Shown here piece after piece: positions 9,502 to 18,432 of a DNA stretch of 64,000 bases (position 1 is the stretch's first letter; every line of letters starts with the position of its first letter). The stretch covers positions 21,978 to 85,977 of the forward strand of contig JAEXRW010000022.1 of assembly GCA_023454175.1 (NCBI GenBank). The letters run 5' to 3'. Position numbers and translations under genes: made by a program. Under the pieces are notes generated by a model. That model had not been told where the DNA came from. It did no database searches and saw nothing but the letters and a program-made list of their open reading frames with translations. The stretch is from Bacillota bacterium (GTDB lineage: Bacteria > Bacillota > Clostridia > Christensenellales > JAEXRW01).

Positions 9502-10401
9502 TTACGCTTCCTTCTCCAGCAGGTATTTCCGTACCGCCACCCATATCACGCCCTTGCAGCATTCCTTCACGGGTTTTAACGGGACGCCTTTCATCCGTTT
9601 TTCCAGCGCCGCCAGGTCAAACCCTTTTTTTACCACGAAGAATTTTAACCTGCTCGGGGCGATGGCGTTCTTCGGGCACTGGTAGATGCACCGCATGCAG
9701 ATGATGCACCTGTCGTGGAATTGCGGTCTTCCGCCTTCCATCGTGATGTTCTGCCTCGGGCAGTTTCTGGCGCACGCCCCGCATCCGGAACAGTTTGGAT
9801 CTGCGTACAGGAGTTGTCCGAATCTCCTTGCGTTCCTGTGTTCCGTATTGGAAATGAAGTGCATCCACCGCGTACTGATCTTGAAGCGCGTCCGGAGCCT
9901 TTTTCCGGCCAGTACATCTTCGACGATCCTTCGTGATTTGATCGGCAGGGCGTTCAGCATGTGCATGCACAGGTCGTCGTTTTCGCCCACCAGCACGTTG
10001 GCCGGCATCACCAGCATTTTCTCATATACCACGTCGTAGCCCTTCTTCTCCAGCGTCTTGATGCAGTAAACCCTGCACGAAGTATTTGGCCACATCTCGC
10101 CCCCGCCCGATACCGAGATCACGATGGTCTTAATCCCCTGTCCATGCGGCAGGTCTTCGATCCAGTCGTAAACGGGCATCGGGGCGTCCATCGCGTGTAC
10201 GGCATACAGGATAAAAAGGTAATGCGCATTCACGATAAGGCCGGGGTGATCCGCCTTCACCGTTTCGTAATCTGCCGCGTCCAGCGAGTGCATATTTACT
10301 TCGCAGCCCTTGTCCTTCAATGCGTCCGTTATGGCGCTGGCGCAGTATTTCGTACCCCCCGTCCCCGAGAAATAAACGACGAGCGCTTTCGGATTTGCCA
10401 T
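9502..10401 (-). CDS. EFR1-type flavodoxin/ferredoxin fusion protein
   Basis: 299 residues. The N-terminal half is a flavodoxin-like fold with an FMN phosphate loop (VVYFSGTGGTKYCASAI). The C-terminal part has two [4Fe-4S] motifs, CSGCGACARNCP and CIICMRCIYQCP. This architecture matches the EFR1 family, widespread in anaerobic Firmicutes and expected to shuttle low-potential electrons in the cytoplasm; the partner is unknown. The start has an AGGAGGGCG ribosome site. It could take electrons from the pyruvate:ferredoxin oxidoreductase at 41.7 kb, but that is only inference. Confidence 0.88.
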   Translation of the reverse strand: MANPKALVVYFSGTGGTKYCASAITDALKDKGCEVNMHSLDAADYETVKADHPGLIVNAHYLFILYAVHAMDAPMPVYDWIEDLPHGQGIKTIVISVSGGGEMWPNTSCRVYCIKTLEKKGYDVVYEKMLVMPANVLVGENDDLCMHMLNALPIKSRRIVEDVLAGKRLRTRFKISTRWMHFISNTEHRNARRFGQLLYADPNCSGCGACARNCPRQNITMEGGRPQFHDRCIICMRCIYQCPKNAIAPSRLKFFVVKKGFDLAALEKRMKGVPLKPVKECCKGVIWVAVRKYLLEKEA

Positions 10402-10568
10402 GATAACGCCCTCCTTCCATGCCTATCCATATATACTGTAACACATGGCGGATATGCGTTCAATCGGACGGTCATGCCCATGGAGCGGGTGTTGCCGCTT
10501 CAACCCTTTGCATCCACCTCTGGAAAGATATATAATATCATCATACTATCGGTTTGGAGGGAAGCTGT

Positions 10569-10913
10569 ATGAAGGTGCTCGGGAGGATCATCGGTTCCAT
10601 TATTTCCATCGTCATCGTGCTGGCGGTGGTGCTTTTCGCCATTGCCCTGATCAAGATATCCACCGTGGATAATAAAGCCTCGCAGGTCCCGCTCACCCCG
10701 TGGTATTTCGTCAAGATCGAAAAAGGTGCCGATCCTGTGGATGCCTTCGTCTCCCAGATGGAAAAGGAGCGCTGGACGGTCAAGGAGCGCACGGCAGATA
10801 AGGTCGTGCTGGAGCGCGAAGGGATCAGGCAGACCACCCTCTCTGGCGACGTCTGGCCCGTGCTGGTTGACGGCAAGCTCTGGTTCTTTGAAGGCTGCAG
10901 CGCGACGAAATAA
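10569..10913 (+). CDS. Small single-pass membrane protein, unknown
   Basis: 114 residues: MKVLGRIIGSI, one membrane segment (about 6-30), then a soluble extracytoplasmic domain of about 80 residues rich in Lys, Glu and Val. The ATG at 10569 follows GGAGGGAAGCTGT; an in-frame TTG at 10554 would place the ribosome site inside the gene. A terminator follows. I recognise no family. Confidence 0.7.
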   Translation: MKVLGRIIGSIISIVIVLAVVLFAIALIKISTVDNKASQVPLTPWYFVKIEKGADPVDAFVSQMEKERWTVKERTADKVVLEREGIRQTTLSGDVWPVLVDGKLWFFEGCSATK

Positions 10914-10927
10914 CGGTCGGATCAGTT

Positions 10928-10951
10928 AAGGCGCTCCTCTCGGGGCGCCTT
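10928..10951 (+). terminator. Terminator after the small membrane protein gene
   Basis: AAGGCGC (10928-10934), a 10-nt loop and GCGCCTT (10945-10951), followed by a short T-rich tail. Weak to moderate. Confidence 0.6.
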
Positions 10952-11011
10952 CTTCATATACGAATCCTTAAGCCAAGGTCTACCGGAATCTTTATCGAGG
11001 GGGAGAAGTGA

Positions 11012-11576
11012 ATGAAAATCACGAAGGTTGCCATCTTTGTGACCATGCCGCTTGGTGTGGTTGCCTGTTTCCTGCTTTCAATGATAATTATGAGCCTTGT
11101 GGCATATCCTCAGGATACTAGGCAAGTCGTGCCAGTGGCTCTGTTGCTGTTTGCTTCTGCTGGGCTTTGGATCTTCGCCATTTTATCTTTCAGTATGCGA
11201 TTGAGTTTTGGTTCCACGTCCTCAAAAGTAAATGGCGGGCAAAGTGCGTTTGGGAAAGACGCCTCAGAAGCGCCGTTCCCTGTAGTCAAAGGCTACCTCA
11301 AGGCTAATATAGCCATATTTGGTAGTCGGCGCGGTCTCTCTTTCCAGCAGCAGGATATCGGATTACCTTTCCTTTTATGCACAGAACTTCCTGCTGCGCT
11401 ACGGTGCGGTGGTTATATCAACAGTTGTTCTATGGCTTGCCCTCCTCGTCTCCTATATTCTTCTCATTGGCAGGGTTCCAAAGGCCGATTTGAAAATAGC
11501 CCGACATGTGGTTCTTCCCGTTATACTTTTGCTACAAGTGCTTGTATTTAACCTTGCATATATATTGATAGTATAA
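11012..11576 (+). pseudogene. Four-segment membrane protein gene broken by a one-base frameshift
   Basis: The frame opening at 11012 (ribosome site GGGGGAGAAG) encodes two membrane segments (VAIFVTMPLGVVACFLLSM and VALLLFASAGLWIFAIL) and enters PVVKGYLKANIAIF. It then continues as low-hydrophobicity sequence. The frame open from 11319 to 11576 carries two further clean membrane segments (GAVVISTVVLWLALLVSYI and VVLPVILLLQVLVFNLAYI) and a natural end. Removing one T from the TTT at 11318-11320 joins the two into a four-segment protein of about 187 residues. This is either a sequencing error or a young pseudogene. Family unknown. Confidence 0.7.
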
Positions 11577-11629
11577 GTTCATTCTTTACGAGCAACTCCG
11601 ATATGGCCTTCTCAATTTTGCCCCCGGTA

Positions 11630-12343
11630 TTATTTTGACATCAGTTCATCCAGGCTTCCTTTGTACACATCCATGTCCACGTATCCCGCTATGCCGTCCA
11701 CCTTTCCCCTATCCCAGTACTGCCACATCCGCCATTCCCGCTCGTCGCTCAGCCTTGGCGGCAGGAACGTGCTGCGTATCCAGATGGGATATTCCTTGAA
11801 GTCGCCCTTGATATATTCGTCATAGACCGGGTACACCACATACAGGATGGGCTTTTCGCCGTAATGCTTTTCGAGTGTGCTTAAGAGCTTCTTTAGCTCC
11901 TGCCGGTATTTTACCTTGTCCGGCCCCTCCGCCTCCAGGTCCACCACCGGCGGCAGGCTGTCCTCTGCTTTTGGTACGGTGGCGATGAAATTAGCCGCCT
12001 GCTCCTCCCCCGTGCTGCTCAGCGTGAAGTAATGGTATGCCCCGGTTTTCAACCCGGCCTTCCGTACCCCGTCCCGGTTCTTCTGGAAATGATCGTCCTG
12101 GTTGGTCTTTCCTTCCGTCGCCTTTATGTACACAAAAGAAATGTCCTTGTTTGAGCGCACCTTATCCCAGTCGATATCCCCCTGGTAATGGGAAACGTCG
12201 ATCCCCTTTACCGTATACTTTGCCGCGAATAACGAATTGGGGCTGATTACACCGAACGTGTATAGCAGCGCCACGGCGATGATGACTGCCATCACGCCTG
12301 TAGCCAGCCACGCGGCGCCCCGCCCTTTCTTTTTCTTTCCCAT
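11630..12343 (-). CDS. Glycoside hydrolase family 25 lysozyme, membrane-anchored
   Basis: 237 residues. A basic N-terminus (MGKKKKGRG) and one membrane segment (about 12-32) precede a GH25 domain from residue about 44. The hallmark GIDVSHYQGDIDWDKV opens the barrel, FVYIKATEG follows, and the PPVVDLEAEG strand carries the catalytic acids. WQYWDRGKVDGIAG closes the fold. GH25 enzymes cut the MurNAc-GlcNAc bond; here the enzyme would act outside the membrane as a wall-remodelling autolysin. The ATG has a GGGGGAG ribosome site. The next gene upstream on the strand encodes an L,D-transpeptidase. Confidence 0.93.
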   Translation of the reverse strand: MGKKKKGRGAAWLATGVMAVIIAVALLYTFGVISPNSLFAAKYTVKGIDVSHYQGDIDWDKVRSNKDISFVYIKATEGKTNQDDHFQKNRDGVRKAGLKTGAYHYFTLSSTGEEQAANFIATVPKAEDSLPPVVDLEAEGPDKVKYRQELKKLLSTLEKHYGEKPILYVVYPVYDEYIKGDFKEYPIWIRSTFLPPRLSDEREWRMWQYWDRGKVDGIAGYVDMDVYKGSLDELMSK

Positions 12344-12375
12344 GTTCTCCCCCGTTTAAGGCTGATAAAGTGATA

Positions 12376-12400
12376 TGATTAATCAAGTGATTAATTGATT
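12376..12400. repeat. Direct repeat upstream of the GH25 gene
   Basis: TGATTAATCAAG (12376-12387) is followed directly by TGATTAATTGAT (12388-12399). Each half has dyad character. It lies about 35 nt upstream of the GH25 start and could be an operator or only an AT-rich promoter region. Confidence 0.3.
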
Positions 12401-12470
12401 GTTTTATACCCTCTCAGGTCTTTCTATCCCCTAAATATAGGTTCATCCCCACAGGCATGCCCGTAATTTT

Positions 12471-12498
12471 CAATTGTCAATTATCAATTGTCAATTGA
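12471..12498. repeat. Heptanucleotide array abutting the L,D-transpeptidase stop
   Basis: Four exact 7-nt units, CAATTGT, CAATTAT, CAATTGT, CAATTGA, end at the base before the stop codon (12499-12501) of the minus-strand gene. Confidence 0.9.
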
Positions 12499-13359
12499 TT
12501 AAGTTGCCGGCGGCGGTTTCAGCTTTGCCTTCAGGTCCGGGTTGGACGGCATTTTGCTTGTGATCTCGCATTCCGTCCCCGGCGCGATGTTTTCATAGAT
12601 CCACTTTGCGTCGGGCGGCAGCAGGCGGATGCACCCGTGCGAGACTGCCTTCCCCAGCTGACGGTACGACGATGTCTTCAGGTGTTTGTCGTCGCGGGAG
12701 GCGTACAGGACCGAATGGATGTAGATCGAGCGTACCACCTGCGTCCAGTACTGTGCGTAGCAGTTGAAATCCACAAAAAACCCGAACCGTACCTTGTGCG
12801 AACCGGTATGGAATACTCCGGTGGGCGTGTTGTAGCCTGTTTTTCCCGTGGAGCACAGCATGTACCGCACGGGTTTGTCATAGTCTCCCGTATCCCCTTT
12901 GGCAAATATCATGAAGATCTGGTTTTTCAGGTCAATGACCATCCTGTACGTGCCCTTGGGCGGCATGTCTTTTGCCGAGGGAGGCGTTTTTCTCGTCCCG
13001 TCGTCTCGGATGATATCCTTGAAGGACATCTGCAGCGTCGGTGAAAGCTCGGAAAATGGCGTTTCCGCAGGCGTAGGCGAAGGCGTCGGTGCAACTGTCG
13101 GGGATGCAGGCGGGGTGGCCTCCGTCGGGCTCGGTGTCGCCTCTGATGGGGAAGGAGATGGTTCCTCCGAGGGCGATGGCTCCTCAGATGGTTCCGTGGA
13201 TGGTTCCCCGGACGGTTCTTCCGGCGGGGCAGCGGTTTCACCGGATGGTGAAGGGGTGGGCGAAAGCGAATTGCTGATGGCCAGGCATCCCGAAAACAAG
13301 ATGATGAAAGCCAGCGCGAGGCATAGCATTGTACAGACCTTTTTAGGCATTTTCAGCAT
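12499..13359 (-). CDS. L,D-transpeptidase (YkuD) lipoprotein
   Basis: 286 residues. A lipoprotein signal with lipobox LFSGC (Cys about 25) is followed by a Pro/Ser/Glu-rich linker of about 75 residues (EPSEEPSPSEEPSPSPSEAT), then a YkuD domain. The catalytic motif SHGCIRLLPPDAKWIYE is complete. YkuD enzymes make L,D cross-links in peptidoglycan or anchor proteins to it; lipidation puts it on the outer membrane face with a flexible spacer. The ATG has GGAAGG 4 nt in front. It neighbours the GH25 lysozyme gene. Confidence 0.92.
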   Translation of the reverse strand: MLKMPKKVCTMLCLALAFIILFSGCLAISNSLSPTPSPSGETAAPPEEPSGEPSTEPSEEPSPSEEPSPSPSEATPSPTEATPPASPTVAPTPSPTPAETPFSELSPTLQMSFKDIIRDDGTRKTPPSAKDMPPKGTYRMVIDLKNQIFMIFAKGDTGDYDKPVRYMLCSTGKTGYNTPTGVFHTGSHKVRFGFFVDFNCYAQYWTQVVRSIYIHSVLYASRDDKHLKTSSYRQLGKAVSHGCIRLLPPDAKWIYENIAPGTECEITSKMPSNPDLKAKLKPPPAT

Positions 13360-13495
13360 TCATCCTTCCGCACGTGTTCAGATGGGCAAACCAAATCTGC
13401 GGATTTATTTTATCCTGAAAAAACCCCAAACTTTCCCCCGCTCAGTGATTATGGATATATTCCCAAATCGAAAATAAAACGTTTGCAGGTTCCTT

Positions 13496-13575
13496 GCCTT
13501 CCTCGCGCGCCGCGTGCTTATGAGGGAGGTGGCACTAATGTCATTCCGATCATGCCACTTGGTGACTACGGTGCA
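13496..13575. repeat. Dispersed palindromic element, copy 1
   Basis: CCTTCCTC...TGAGGGAGGTGGCAC opens it and GGTGACTACGGTGC closes it, with a degenerate self-complementary core. It resembles the copy at 15200. Confidence 0.55.
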
Positions 13576-13580
13576 TTCTG

Positions 13581-13601
13581 CAATTTTCAATTGTCCATTC
13601 T
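13581..13601. repeat. Short heptanucleotide array
   Basis: CAATTTT, CAATTGT, CCATTCT, preceded by GTGCATTCTG, a variant of the GGCATTCCGC seen before other arrays. No stop codon is adjacent. Confidence 0.65.
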
Positions 13602-13647
13602 AAAATAGTTAATTTTCTCTTGTAAGTCCATATAATCTTCCCCGCAT

Positions 13648-13730
13648 GGCGCCCCTATTAGGGGAGCTGGCACCAAGCGACAAATGGGCCGCTAGCGGCC
13701 CTATGTGGTCGCATGGTGCCTGAGGGGTTA
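13648..13730. repeat. Dispersed palindromic element, copy 2, with nested perfect palindrome
   Basis: GGCGCCCCTATTAGGGGAGC is followed by a long hairpin in which GGCACC pairs with GGTGCC, GCGAC with GTCGC, and GGGCCGC with GCGGCCC around a TA centre (13688-13703 is a perfect palindrome). It ends TGAGGGGTT. Confidence 0.75.
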
Positions 13731-13733
13731 TTT

Positions 13734-13747
13734 CAACTGTCAACTAA
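13734..13747. repeat. Heptanucleotide array abutting the dapL stop
   Basis: CAACTGT, CAACTAA directly precede the dapL stop codon at 13748-13750. Confidence 0.7.
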
Positions 13748-14977
13748 TTATAGCTTTTTCAATCGTTCCATCGCATTGAGTGTGTTCTCCCTGTTTCCGA
13801 ATGCCGTCAGCCGCAGGTATCCTTCCCCGCAAGCGCCAAACCCCGCGCCCGGCGTGCTTACGATATCCAGCCCGCGCAGCAGTTTGTCAAAGAACCCCCA
13901 TGAGTTCTCCCCCCGCGGCACCCGCAGCCAGATATACGGCGCGTTCGCCCCGCCGTAGACTTCATAGCCCAGCGCCTTCAGCCCCTCGCGGATGATGCGC
14001 GCGTTTTCCATGTAATAGCCGATGGTCTCCTTTGCCTGCGCCCGGCCCTCGGGCGTATAGATGGCCGCTGCGCCCTTCTGGGTGATGTAGGAGCACCCAT
14101 TGAATTTCGTTGCCTGCCGCCGCGCCCACAGCCGGTTCAAGGGCACCTTGTTCCCGTCCCTGTCCAGGCCCAGCAGTTGTTTGGGGACGATGGTGTACGC
14201 GCAGCGCACCCCGGTGAATCCAGCGGACTTGGAAAAGCTCCGGGATTCGATGGCTACCTCTTTGGCCCCTTCCACCTCGTAGATGCTCCTTGGCACGCCC
14301 TTCTCTGTGATATAGGCTTCGTAAGCCGAGTCGTAGATGATGACCGCCCCCGTGGAGCGCGCATAGTCGACCCATTTCTTCAGTGCTTCATGGGTGATGG
14401 TCATCCCCGTCGGGTTGTTGGGGTAGCACAGGTAGATGATATCCGCCCTCTTGTCAGGTAGATCGGGCGTGAATCCCTTTTCCTTCGTGCACGGCAGGTA
14501 CACGATCTTTTCATACCTGCCCGTTTCCGGGTCGTATTTCCCGCCTCGCCCCGCCATCACGTTGCTGTCCACATATACCGGGTATACCGGGTCCGCCACG
14601 GCGATGGTGGCGTCCGTGCTGAAAAGCTCCTGCGTATTCCCTACGTCGCACTTGGCCCCGTCCGAGACGAATACCTCGTCATAGTCGATAGATATGCCCA
14701 GAGGGGCATAGTCGTTTTCGATGATGCCGTTCACCAGGAAATCGTATCCGAAATCCGGCCCGTACCCGCGGAAGGTCTCCGCTTTGGACATGTCCTCCAC
14801 GGCCTTGTGCATCGCCTCCACCACGGCCGGCACCAGCGGCCGCGTCACGTCCCCGATCCCCATGCGGATCAGGTCTGCGTTCGGGTTTTCCTTTTTATAT
14901 TCCGCCACCCGTCTCGCGATCTCCGCAAACAGGTAGTTCCCCTGCAGTTCCAGGTAGTTGCTGTTTACCTTTGCCAT
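13748..14977 (-). CDS. dapL: LL-diaminopimelate aminotransferase
   Basis: 409 residues, a class I/II PLP aminotransferase. DapL converts tetrahydrodipicolinate directly to LL-diaminopimelate with glutamate, a short route to DAP and lysine used by many Clostridia. Evidence: full family length, N-terminus [64 protein letters not shown], and the PLP lysine in [17 protein letters not shown] 14977 has GGGAG 8 nt in front; an upstream ATG at 14992 overlaps that site. dapB lies at 34.3 kb, so two lysine/DAP steps are in the window but not in one operon. Confidence 0.96.
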   Translation of the reverse strand: MAKVNSNYLELQGNYLFAEIARRVAEYKKENPNADLIRMGIGDVTRPLVPAVVEAMHKAVEDMSKAETFRGYGPDFGYDFLVNGIIENDYAPLGISIDYDEVFVSDGAKCDVGNTQELFSTDATIAVADPVYPVYVDSNVMAGRGGKYDPETGRYEKIVYLPCTKEKGFTPDLPDKRADIIYLCYPNNPTGMTITHEALKKWVDYARSTGAVIIYDSAYEAYITEKGVPRSIYEVEGAKEVAIESRSFSKSAGFTGVRCAYTIVPKQLLGLDRDGNKVPLNRLWARRQATKFNGCSYITQKGAAAIYTPEGRAQAKETIGYYMENARIIREGLKALGYEVYGGANAPYIWLRVPRGENSWGFFDKLLRGLDIVSTPGAGFGACGEGYLRLTAFGNRENTLNAMERLKKL

Positions 14978-15199
14978 ACGTCCCACTCCCATATAACACC
15001 AGCTCGAAGGGTGTTTTAGACCATATTAGTACAATCCGGCCCCCAGTTCAAGTTTGAATGAGGTCAGCGGCCATATAAATACAAAACCTTTTATATTATT
15101 TGATCCGAATTTATGGAATGAGATGTGGAGGAAATATCATCAGATAGTTTAGGTATGTGAATTTTCGGCATATAATAAAGTTCCCCGCAGGGTTATCTT

Positions 15200-15295
15200 G
15201 CCTCCCTCGAGCGCCGGGCGCTTATGGGGTGAGGTGGCACTAATGTGATTCCAATTAGATCAATTGGCATCACTATGGTGCCGGAAGGAGTGATT
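15200..15295. repeat. Dispersed palindromic element, copy 3
   Basis: CCTCCCTC...GGGGTGAGGTGGCAC, then TGTGATTCCAATT paired with AATTGGCATCAC around AGATC, then GGTGCCGGAAGGAGTGATT. Its core resembles the copy at 45.55 kb. Confidence 0.75.
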
Positions 15296-15323
15296 ACCTT
15301 GAATTATGCCCGCTGGCATTCCG

Positions 15324-15412
15324 CCATTGTAAATTGTACATTTTGCATTGTACATTAGACTTCTCCCCCCGCAGGGCAACTCTCAACTGTCCATTTTCAA
15401 CTCTCAACTAAA
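15324..15412. repeat. Two heptanucleotide arrays abutting the LysM-gene stop
   Basis: 15324-15358 reads CCATTGT, AAATTGT, ACATTTT, GCATTGT, ACATTAG. 15378-15412 reads CAACTCT, CAACTGT, CCATTTT, CAACTCT, CAACTAA and ends at the base before the stop codon at 15413. CCCCCCGCAGGG lies between the arrays. Confidence 0.85.
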
Positions 15413-15961
15413 TTAAGTGTTTCTCGGCACTCTGACTCTTATCCCCTGCCGGAAATCCGACGGCCTGTGCCTTGGGTTCGCCGCCAGCAGCGCCGCCAGG
15501 GGCAGCCGGAACCGCTGCGCCAGCGCGAATACGTCCTCTCCCGGTTTGATCACATGCCAGAAAAAGCTGTTGTCCGGCGGGTACGCGCCCGGCAGCCTGT
15601 ACCCCTCCCAGCACTCGTGCTCCTCCACCACCTCCGGGTTCAATACCAAAAAGTCATGCAGTGGCAGGTCGTTTTGCAGGATGGCGGAAAGCGCGCTTCG
15701 CTTGATGTCGCTTTCACCCGGGCGCTCCCGTTCCACGATGAATTCCTTCAGTTCATCGTACCGGCTCGTCCGCTCCCCCGGCTCATCCCACTCCGGCATG
15801 CACACCACCTGCCCGGGCAGGGCCCTCGCGGGGTCCAGGCACGGGTTCCCCAGCAGGAAATCCCCCACGAAAAGCCCGCTCTCCTTCGCCAGATCCACCA
15901 GTGCCTCCCCCGGTTTGATACGCCGGAATTTCCCCCTCGGGCAGCATGCAGGTCCCACCAT
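15413..15961 (-). CDS. Double LysM-like protein
   Basis: 182 residues. Two LysM-like modules flank a charged linker: residues about 10-55 (RRIKPGEALVDLAKESGLFV...NPCL) and about 130-180 (HVIKPGEDVFALAQRFRLPL...NPR...RVRVPRNT). LysM binds N-acetylglucosamine polymers such as peptidoglycan. There is no signal peptide, and N-terminal ACCPRGKFRRIKPG resembles LysM proteins of clostridial spores, so a spore coat or cortex role is possible but inferred. ATG 15961 is chosen because AAAGGACGG lies in front; a GTG at 15982 precedes that site. Confidence 0.75.
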   Translation of the reverse strand: MVGPACCPRGKFRRIKPGEALVDLAKESGLFVGDFLLGNPCLDPARALPGQVVCMPEWDEPGERTSRYDELKEFIVERERPGESDIKRSALSAILQNDLPLHDFLVLNPEVVEEHECWEGYRLPGAYPPDNSFFWHVIKPGEDVFALAQRFRLPLAALLAANPRHRPSDFRQGIRVRVPRNT

Positions 15962-16137
15962 CGCATTTCCGTCCTTTCGCACGCGCAGAAAATCGTGCGC
16001 ATCATTGAATGTGCTTACAATAAATATATGGATGCCGCAAGTGAATCATGATAGGCGTCACTTGTCACCCTTTTTTGCATTTTGTAATGTCTCTGATATT
16101 GTATATCGTTGTTTGCGCTTCATCGTGCACAAAATAA

Positions 16138-16162
16138 AAACTCCCTGCCGGGGGAGTCTTTA
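16138..16162 (-). terminator. Terminator of the cupin gene
   Basis: On the minus strand GACTCCC and GGGAGT arms around a CCGGCA loop, followed by TTTTTATTTT. 15962-16224 otherwise holds no recognised feature. Confidence 0.8.
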
Positions 16163-16224
16163 TATCTCACAAATCAAAAGCTGTTTTTACTGATATCGTT
16201 CCCTGTGTGTAAGATTGCCTCTTG

Positions 16225-16761
16225 TCAGTATCCGCTATGGCGCTCCGCTGCCGCTGCGTCCGCTTTTGTTGCATGTACAGTGCCGGCGGGATGCTGCGGC
16301 GGCGCGTAGATGGAGTATAGTTTGAGCGGTGTCCTTCCCGTATTCACCAGGTTGTGCCATTTGCCCGCAGGTATGATGAAAGCATACTCGGCAGACACAC
16401 TTCTTTGGAAATCCAGGTAGTCTCTCCGGTTCCCCATCCTGACGATGCCGTTTCCTTCTTCAATTCGCACAAACTGGTCCAGGTTCGGGTGGACTTCCAG
16501 GCCTATATCTTCTCCGGGGTTTAGGCTCATCAATGTCAGTTGTAAATGGGTCCCCGTCCATAAGGCCCTGCGAAAAGCGTTGTTTTGTTTTGTGGCCTCC
16601 TCGATGTTCACCGCAAAAGGTTCCGGGCCGTAGTCCCGGGGTCCTGCATTTCCCGCCGGTCTGTTGAGACCAGGCATATAGGGCCTTCTGCTGTTCATAT
16701 ACCTGGAACCGGCTTTCATTGGATCGCTGTATGGGGCGTATCTCCCATAACGGTTATACAT
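16225..16761 (-). CDS. Single-domain cupin protein
   Basis: 178 residues. The N-terminal 50 residues are rich in Tyr, Arg, Pro and Gly (YNRYGRYAPYSDP), like some spore-coat proteins. A cupin barrel follows with LMSLNPGEDIGLEVHPNLDQF, whose Gly-Glu-His pattern fits metal binding, and PAGKWHNLVNTG for the second motif. Such cupins are common in Clostridia; the substrate is unknown. ATG 16761 lies 10 nt after AAGGGG; a TTG at 16770 nearly abuts that site. Confidence 0.85.
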   Translation of the reverse strand: MYNRYGRYAPYSDPMKAGSRYMNSRRPYMPGLNRPAGNAGPRDYGPEPFAVNIEEATKQNNAFRRALWTGTHLQLTLMSLNPGEDIGLEVHPNLDQFVRIEEGNGIVRMGNRRDYLDFQRSVSAEYAFIIPAGKWHNLVNTGRTPLKLYSIYAPPQHPAGTVHATKADAAAAERHSGY

Positions 16762-16867
16762 ATGACTCAATCCCCTTCTCTCGTCTCCTGGTATTTATCA
16801 TATGCGCTTCTTGCATTGGGTGATTTTAGTACAGGCCGGTGATAGAAAAGATCCATCCCGAAAAGCA

Positions 16868-16895
16868 AAATAATCCTCGGTTGGAGGATCATTTT
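16868..16895 (-). terminator. Terminator of the VOC gene
   Basis: On the minus strand AATGATCCTC and GAGGATTATT arms with a CAACC loop, followed by TTGC. Confidence 0.6.
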
Positions 16896-16927
16896 GTGCA
16901 TTCGTCTGAACCGGTTTTGCAAAACTC

Positions 16928-17296
16928 TTATTTCTGCTGGAAGAATTGCACGTTCAGTCCGTTCGGATCCTGTATGCCGAAGAATTTGAACCCGGGGGTT
17001 TCAAACGGCCCGCTGTGCACGGGGATGCTCTTGCTTTTCACCTTCTCCAGCATCGCGTCCATGGAGTCGACGGCGAATCCGAGGGATATGGACTCCCCGA
17101 AGGCTGCTGCGCCGTGTCTGCTGTCTGCCATCAATTCCACCAGTGTCTCGCTGCCGCCGCCGTTTCCCAGGAAGGCGATCTCCACCCCCGGCCCCGCGGG
17201 AAAGCGCTTGCTCACCTGGAGCCCCGCCAGTTCGGAGTAAAATGCGATCGACTCCTCCATGTCCTTTACATAGATCGTTGTCCACAGGTACTTCAT
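16928..17296 (-). CDS. VOC-superfamily (glyoxalase-like) protein
   Basis: 122 residues, one vicinal-oxygen-chelate unit made of two beta-alpha-beta-beta-beta halves. Evidence: MKYLWTTIYVKDMEESIAFYSELAGL at the start, FGESISLGFAVDSMDAMLEK mid-way, and the closing FFGIQDPNGLNVQFFQ with a Glu-position variant. The group includes lactoylglutathione lyases, dioxygenases and resistance proteins, so the substrate cannot be assigned. ATG 17296 has GGAGG 7 nt in front. Confidence 0.85.
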   Translation of the reverse strand: MKYLWTTIYVKDMEESIAFYSELAGLQVSKRFPAGPGVEIAFLGNGGGSETLVELMADSRHGAAAFGESISLGFAVDSMDAMLEKVKSKSIPVHSGPFETPGFKFFGIQDPNGLNVQFFQQK

Positions 17297-17478
17297 TTTC
17301 TTTTCCTCCATCTATAAAATCAGTTTTGCTTTCTGGCATCATCATACTGCAGGTCCCGCACCGTAAATAGGAGCCGGTTTATACTGGTATAATTTCTGAC
17401 AGGATGGATGCGTTAGGGCGCCGCGCGGCGTCTTTGCAGGTACACGTTGGATGCCGGGCGGGTGAAGGGTGGATAAAG

Positions 17479-17513
17479 AAAATCGCGTCTCACAGCTGAT
17501 GAAACGCGATTTT
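17479..17513 (-). terminator. Terminator after the C-GCAxxG-C-C gene
   Basis: Ten-bp arms AAAATCGCGT (17479-17488) and ACGCGATTTT (17504-17513). It can act on both strands; it lies downstream of the minus-strand gene ending at 17582. Confidence 0.85.
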
Positions 17514-17581
17514 GTATAATGCAGGGTAAAACGTCCGTCGGATATCCGCACGATATTGCGGATGACTCCTTTTGATTCTTT

Positions 17582-18148
17582 TTAAATTATGACGGCGCCT
17601 TCGTCGATCAGCACTTCCATGATCATTTGAGCTCCCCGGCCCACGATGTCCAGGCAGTGTTTATCGTCTGTGTGCGCGCCGGCTTCGGCAAACTTCCTTG
17701 CTTCATCTTCGTCCTGCAGGTAATAAAAACGTCCGTACCGCTGGACCTGGATATGCGCGCAGAATAGCGTTCCGTATTCCTTCATGAATTTGAAGTAATA
17801 TTTGCTGGCCACTTTCTGCGCATCGGCCAGTTTTTCGATGTTCTCTTCTATCTTGGTGGTAAAGGAAGTGTTTTTGGCTTCGCGTCCAAAGAAATAATCC
17901 ATGACCAGGAGCCCCCCTGCGTATGCTCCGCATTCGCCCAGACCTTCCGCGGCGGAGCCCCCGCAGGAACTCGTCGCGCATCGCACGATGGTATCGTCCA
18001 GGCCCACGATCTCATGGATGGCGCAGACCACCGACTGCGAGCAGGAGTGGGAATTCCGCTCAAATGCAGCGCCAATATCGTAGGCGAGCTTCAATAGTCC
18101 TTCCTTGTCCAGGTGCCTGTACTTTTCTTTTACTCTTTTGCGTTCCAT
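17582..18148 (-). CDS. C-GCAxxG-C-C family protein
   Basis: 188 residues, cytoplasmic. The Cys pattern fits the C-GCAxxG-C-C family: SCSQSVVCAI, a variable helix, CGGSAAEGLGECGAYAGGLL, and later Cys at LFCAHIQ and KHCLDI. Members are thought to bind a redox cofactor or metal through the conserved cysteines and often accompany electron-transfer genes, but no reaction is established. A second region (about 100-188) is less conserved. The start has an AAGGAGCATGG ribosome site. It is followed by its own terminator and appears monocistronic. Confidence 0.8.
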   Translation of the reverse strand: MERKRVKEKYRHLDKEGLLKLAYDIGAAFERNSHSCSQSVVCAIHEIVGLDDTIVRCATSSCGGSAAEGLGECGAYAGGLLVMDYFFGREAKNTSFTTKIEENIEKLADAQKVASKYYFKFMKEYGTLFCAHIQVQRYGRFYYLQDEDEARKFAEAGAHTDDKHCLDIVGRGAQMIMEVLIDEGAVII

Positions 18149-18397
18149 CGTCCATGCTCCTTATTTTATAGATTATTTTGAGAACAGTTATGGTGTTATG
18201 CCCATAACCGATTGTAGCAGAGTCCCTCTTTTAATTCAACGCATGTATAGGGGTCATTACAAAATATTAACGGGAACAAAGCCTTGTTCTCCGTGTCGGC
18301 AAACAGTTGGGACATGGGGGCGGGGATAGTAAAGACTCGCCTGGATCTTTGATCCCTGGTGCTTGGTATATTTATAACGGTCGGATTGTACCATAAA

Positions 18398-18431
18398 GAA
18401 ACAGCCCTCCGTATAAAGGGGGGCTGTTTTC
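18398..18431 (-). terminator. Terminator of tRNA-Arg
   Basis: On the minus strand AAACAGCCC and GGGCTGTTT arms followed by CTTTA, 2 nt after the tRNA CCA end. Confidence 0.85.
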
Positions 18432-18432
18432 C

